Source: Candidatus Merdenecus merdavium
Lineage (GTDB): Bacteria; Bacillota; Clostridia; Lachnospirales; Lachnospiraceae
Assembly (NCBI GenBank): GCA_018715425.1
Contig: DVLR01000002.1
Coordinates: forward strand, 1-9,854
Reading direction: 5' to 3'
Length of the DNA: 9,854 nt
Shown here: positions 7,212-9,854 of the stretch, in pieces
Position numbering within the stretch: position 1 is the stretch's first letter
How the letters are laid out: every line of letters begins with the position of its first letter
Translations under genes and position numbers: made by a program
Notes under the pieces: generated by a model
The model's input: the letters and a program-made list of their open reading frames with translations, nothing else
Database searches by the model: none
Told to the model about the DNA's origin: nothing

Positions 7212-7249
7212 TTACCTCACCCTTATTCACCTATTTTCGTATTATGATG

Positions 7250-7276
7250 TAGGGGGCAAAAATGATTTTGCCCCTA
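7250..7276 (-). promoter_or_regulatory. Strong stem-loop in the leader of the glycosylphosphotransferase gene
   Basis: GGGGCAAAA (7253-7261) and TTTTGCCCC (7266-7274) form a perfect 9-bp stem with a 4-base loop, extended by two further pairs past a 1-base bulge. Neither strand has a T tract after it, so it is unlikely to be an intrinsic terminator. It sits just downstream of a putative promoter and about 40 bases before the TTG start. It would therefore lie at the very 5' end of the transcript and could stabilise it or bind a regulator. Confidence 0.45.
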
Positions 7277-7288
7277 GGATCATATTAT

Positions 7289-7317
7289 ATAATACATGAT
7301 TACCCACAAAAGGACAA
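7289..7317 (-). promoter_or_regulatory. Candidate promoter of the glycosylphosphotransferase and LCP genes
   Basis: On the minus strand TTGTCC (7312-7317), a 17-base spacer and TATTAT (7289-7294) give four and five matches to the sigma-A boxes. A perfect TATAAT overlaps slightly downstream but has no matching -35 at a proper distance. The site is in the longest gap of the polysaccharide cluster, so it may be an internal promoter. Confidence 0.4.
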
Positions 7318-7359
7318 CCAACAAATTCAAGTATATTCTTAAAATTTCCTTAACAAACT

Positions 7360-8328
7360 CTAGCCGATAACTTTTTTTAGTATATTTACCCATAAATCTA
7401 GTTGAATTTTTGTGTAATTTGTTAGATTGCCCCATTGAAACCTTACTTTTTTATTATTTTTTCTATGATGAAAAGATAACCTTATCCCATCCTTTAATCC
7501 TTTTACATAATCTCTACCGTATTTCTTCAAAGAAAAAAAGCATCCTTTTATTAAGATTCCTAACAAAATAAAGGGCAGATTTAATAATAACTGTAGCACA
7601 GGCATATTCTTATAAATCAAATAGATATTATTCCTTGCCGAGTAGTAAACTTTAAATTCATTATATTTTGAGCCTGTGGTACCACTTCCTACGTGTTTTA
7701 CCATTGCCTGTGGGCAATACAGGTTACGATATCCATGTATCCTAGCCCTATACCCAAGATCCATATCTTCAAGGTATGCAAAGTGCTCTTCATCAAAAAG
7801 TCCCAGTGTAAGCAACAAATCCCTTCTATAAATAGCAGCTCCTCCACATGAAGAAAAGATTTCTCTTTTTTGATTATACTTTTTGGCATCTTTCCCCTTA
7901 CCAATGGTAAAAGCCCAACCTAGAGCATTATAGTAGTCACCACCATCATCCATAATGTTAGGATTCCTTAAATTAAGCATCTTTCCTTGACATGAAAAAA
8001 TATTCGTATCCTGTATAATTTCATGGTATAACTGTTTTACAAAATCTTCATCTACGATTGTATCGTTGTTTAGCAATAAAACATAGGGGGCATCACTTAA
8101 ACGAATCCCCTCGTTTACAGCTTTACAAAAACCATAGTTTTGATCCAATACGGATAGGATTACCTCTGGATAATTTTCCTGTAAATAGGATACACTACCG
8201 TCGGTAGATGCATTATCGATCAAAATGATATTAAACTCTTTCATTGTCTGCTTTCTTAGAGAATCCAGACAATCCTTTAAGTATTTGATCCCATTAAAGT
8301 TGGGAATAATTACGGATACTTGATTCAT
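7360..8328 (-). CDS. Family 2 glycosyltransferase, WbbL/rhamnosyltransferase-like
   Basis: The 322-residue product is a GT-A fold glycosyltransferase expected to extend a lipid-linked oligosaccharide on the cytoplasmic side of the membrane. It has VSVIIPNFNG at the N-terminus, the nucleotide-binding IDNASTDGS (37-45), LLNNDT (85-90) at the metal-binding DxD position, SSCGGAAIYRRDLLLTLGLF (159-178), the catalytic-region LEDMDLGYRARIHGY (186-200), and KHVGSGT (211-217). A hydrophobic segment at about 244-266 probably anchors it to the membrane, followed by a basic tail. This layout is that of WbbL-like rhamnosyltransferases, though the sugar is not certain. ATG 8326-8328 has only a weak AGG about 6 bases upstream. 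It starts 56 bases after the preceding tandem glycosyltransferase and is probably co-transcribed with it. A 68-codon reading frame at 7698-7904 is just a shifted frame within it. Confidence 0.9.
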   Translation of the reverse strand: MNQVSVIIPNFNGIKYLKDCLDSLRKQTMKEFNIILIDNASTDGSVSYLQENYPEVILSVLDQNYGFCKAVNEGIRLSDAPYVLLLNNDTIVDEDFVKQLYHEIIQDTNIFSCQGKMLNLRNPNIMDDGGDYYNALGWAFTIGKGKDAKKYNQKREIFSSCGGAAIYRRDLLLTLGLFDEEHFAYLEDMDLGYRARIHGYRNLYCPQAMVKHVGSGTTGSKYNEFKVYYSARNNIYLIYKNMPVLQLLLNLPFILLGILIKGCFFSLKKYGRDYVKGLKDGIRLSFHHRKNNKKVRFQWGNLTNYTKIQLDLWVNILKKVIG

Positions 8329-8384
8329 CTCGTACCTACTGCTTTCTTAATTTATTAATAAATATATGAATTCTCCCTTTATGA

Positions 8385-9854
8385 TTATAATGTCCAATCA
8401 TCGAGATGTAAATATTCATGATAATAAGAAGATCCTTTTTTTAAATCATCTGAGTAATGTTTCTGCATATATTCCATATCCTTTATGGACGGTATCTTCT
8501 CTTCTTCTATATCCGTTTTTTTAAAAACCATAACATCGGGCTGATAGATGGTGGAATAGCCAAGTCTGTTGGTTTTTAAACACAATTCCAAACCAAAAAA
8601 ATGTTCACTTAATTCTTCATTAAATCCCTTCGCCTGGCGAAATTTAGCTGCGTCGATCAAAAGGCAATCCTGTGACACGGCTTGAACCTGTTGTTGGAGA
8701 ATGATTTTATGGAGATAACCTGTAAAGCCTTTCTTCGTGCCTTGAAACAGTTTTCTTTCAATCTTTTTAGGATCCCCTAGCAATCCTGCTTGAATTAATC
8801 TATGATGATGGTCATAGGATCGTCCTCCTACTACACCCACGTCTTCTCTAATGGCATTTCCAATCATGTTATTCATTGCATGGATCTCTATTTTGTATAC
8901 ATCATCTGATAAAAATAGCAATAGATTCCCATTAGATTTTTTCGCTGCTTCATTAGCCATAGCTCCAAAGTGAAATGGTTTTTTATAAGCTATTACGTTA
9001 TGATCATCCTCTTTATCATAAGAGGAAATCACAACGATCTCATGAGGAACCTGAATGGATCTTAACTGGCTTAATAATCCTGACAGACTACTGGTGGGTT
9101 TTTTAGAGACAATGATTATACTTAACTTTAGATCCTGCATTTTCTTTGCATCTAACCCATAAATCACCCGATAAAACCCTAAATCTTTCATTGGAACTAC
9201 GGTTGCAAAAGATAATCCCTTTCTTTCCAAATTTCCCTCTATAGCTCTCTTACCAGCTTGGAAGGCATAAAGCTTACTATGAGGATTATCTGCTGTAGAC
9301 TCTTGATGAACTCTCCAATGATATAAAATTTTTGGTATATGAACAATCCTCTTTGCTTGTTCGATACAGCGAAAAATAAAATCGTAATCCTGAGCACCAT
9401 CAAATTCTTTAGAAAAGCCTTTGCAATTTATGGCAATCTCTCTTCTAACAACAAAAAAATGGCAAATATAATTATTAGAACGTAAGAGGTCTAAGTTAAA
9501 ATCTGGCTTAAAATGTGGTTGAAAAAAAACGCCCTCCCTTACTTTATCTTCATCTGTATAAAGAATATCTATTTCTGAAGTCATTCCTTTGGAAGATGAC
9601 TCTTCCAGCGCTTTTGCCACTTCATAAAGACAATCGATTTCTAAATAATCATCATGGTCTAAAAGACCAATATATTCTCCTGTAGACATGGTGAGGGCAG
9701 CATTGGTATTTCCTGCAATTCCCAGGTTTTTATTTAGTTTTTTATATTTAATTCTTGAATCACGCTCTAAATAGGGCTTTAGGATAGATTCCATATCATG
9801 GTTTTCTCCACTGCCATCAGCAAGGCATAATTCCCAATATGGATAGGTCTGACC
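8385..9854 (-). CDS. Tandem-domain family 2 glycosyltransferase, N-terminus cut off by the window edge
   Basis: The frame is open through base 9854, and the 20 codons before the first ATG (9794) encode GQTYPYWELCLADGSGENHD. That is the expected continuation of a family 2 glycosyltransferase, so the ATG is internal and the true start lies outside. Of 489 visible residues, the first domain (to about 240) has ELCLADGS, LLDHDDYLE with DHDD at 66-69 for metal and nucleotide binding, and FDGAQDYDFIFR (about 151-162). The second domain (from about 243, LSIIIVSKKP) has FLSDD (314-318) and VGVVGG, but FGLELCLKTNRLGY (420-433) replaces the usual acidic DvDLCLR motif, and the histidine-containing stretch after it reads VMVFKK. 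The second domain may therefore be weakened or altered. Two-domain GT2 enzymes are common in rhamnan and O-antigen-type clusters. It would act in the cytoplasm on lipid-linked glycans. Its specificity is unknown. Confidence 0.9.
   Translation of the reverse strand, partial: GQTYPYWELCLADGSGENHDMESILKPYLERDSRIKYKKLNKNLGIAGNTNAALTMSTGEYIGLLDHDDYLEIDCLYEVAKALEESSSKGMTSEIDILYTDEDKVREGVFFQPHFKPDFNLDLLRSNNYICHFFVVRREIAINCKGFSKEFDGAQDYDFIFRCIEQAKRIVHIPKILYHWRVHQESTADNPHSKLYAFQAGKRAIEGNLERKGLSFATVVPMKDLGFYRVIYGLDAKKMQDLKLSIIIVSKKPTSSLSGLLSQLRSIQVPHEIVVISSYDKEDDHNVIAYKKPFHFGAMANEAAKKSNGNLLLFLSDDVYKIEIHAMNNMIGNAIREDVGVVGGRSYDHHHRLIQAGLLGDPKKIERKLFQGTKKGFTGYLHKIILQQQVQAVSQDCLLIDAAKFRQAKGFNEELSEHFFGLELCLKTNRLGYSTIYQPDVMVFKKTDIEEEKIPSIKDMEYMQKHYSDDLKKGSSYYHEYLHLDDWTL

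Noticed and set aside
8350..8363. 14-base perfect palindrome ATTTATTAATAAAT between the two glycosyltransferase genes
   Set aside because: It is purely A/T in an AT-rich gap, has no loop for a stable hairpin, and is expected by chance often enough to carry little weight.
9792..9794. ATG at 9794 as the true start of the tandem glycosyltransferase
   Set aside because: The frame stays open upstream and encodes YPYWELCLADGS, the conserved early part of the GT2 domain, so the gene continues beyond the window.

Overview
The window is a low-GC (roughly one third G+C) chromosomal segment. It most resembles an anaerobic Gram-positive of the class Clostridia, plausibly Lachnospiraceae or a relative. 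This rests on AT-rich codon use, strong Shine-Dalgarno (SD) sequences, sigma-A-like promoters, a LytR-CpsA-Psr protein beside glycosyltransferases, and an HtrA protease with a cytoplasmic N-terminus. The taxonomic call is an inference from gene content. Every credible gene lies on the minus strand, so transcription runs from high to low coordinates. I see no tRNA, rRNA, CRISPR array, insertion sequence or phage gene.

Right part (9854 to 3651), in transcription order: a tandem-domain family 2 glycosyltransferase cut by the window edge; a WbbL-like family 2 glycosyltransferase; a polyprenyl glycosylphosphotransferase that starts lipid-linked glycan synthesis; a LytR-CpsA-Psr (LCP) ligase; and an RfbF-like rhamnosyltransferase-type enzyme. 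Together they look like one end of a cell-wall or capsular polysaccharide locus. The phosphotransferase would load the first sugar phosphate on undecaprenyl phosphate, the glycosyltransferases would extend it, and the LCP protein would attach the finished polymer to peptidoglycan. Gaps between genes are 56 to 148 bases. The 148-base gap before the phosphotransferase holds a probable internal promoter and a strong stem-loop.

Left part (3447 to 1): a membrane-anchored HtrA/DegP-type serine protease followed by a convincing intrinsic terminator. Next comes a separately promoted, divergent ClpX-type AAA+ unfoldase, then a small coiled-coil protein whose start lies 3 bases past the clpX stop and which runs off the left edge. 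The ClpX keeps its zinc finger, Walker motifs, GYIG pore loop and ClpP-docking IGF tripeptide. It has an extended, charged N-terminus and linker and lacks the RKH pore-loop signature. Neither tig nor clpP adjoins it, so it is more likely a specialised paralogue than the housekeeping copy.

The least ordinary features are this divergent ClpX and its leader, where two overlapping inverted repeats have pseudoknot topology just before the SD sequence. The rest is a fairly conventional envelope locus, and I did not find a clearly new multi-gene system.
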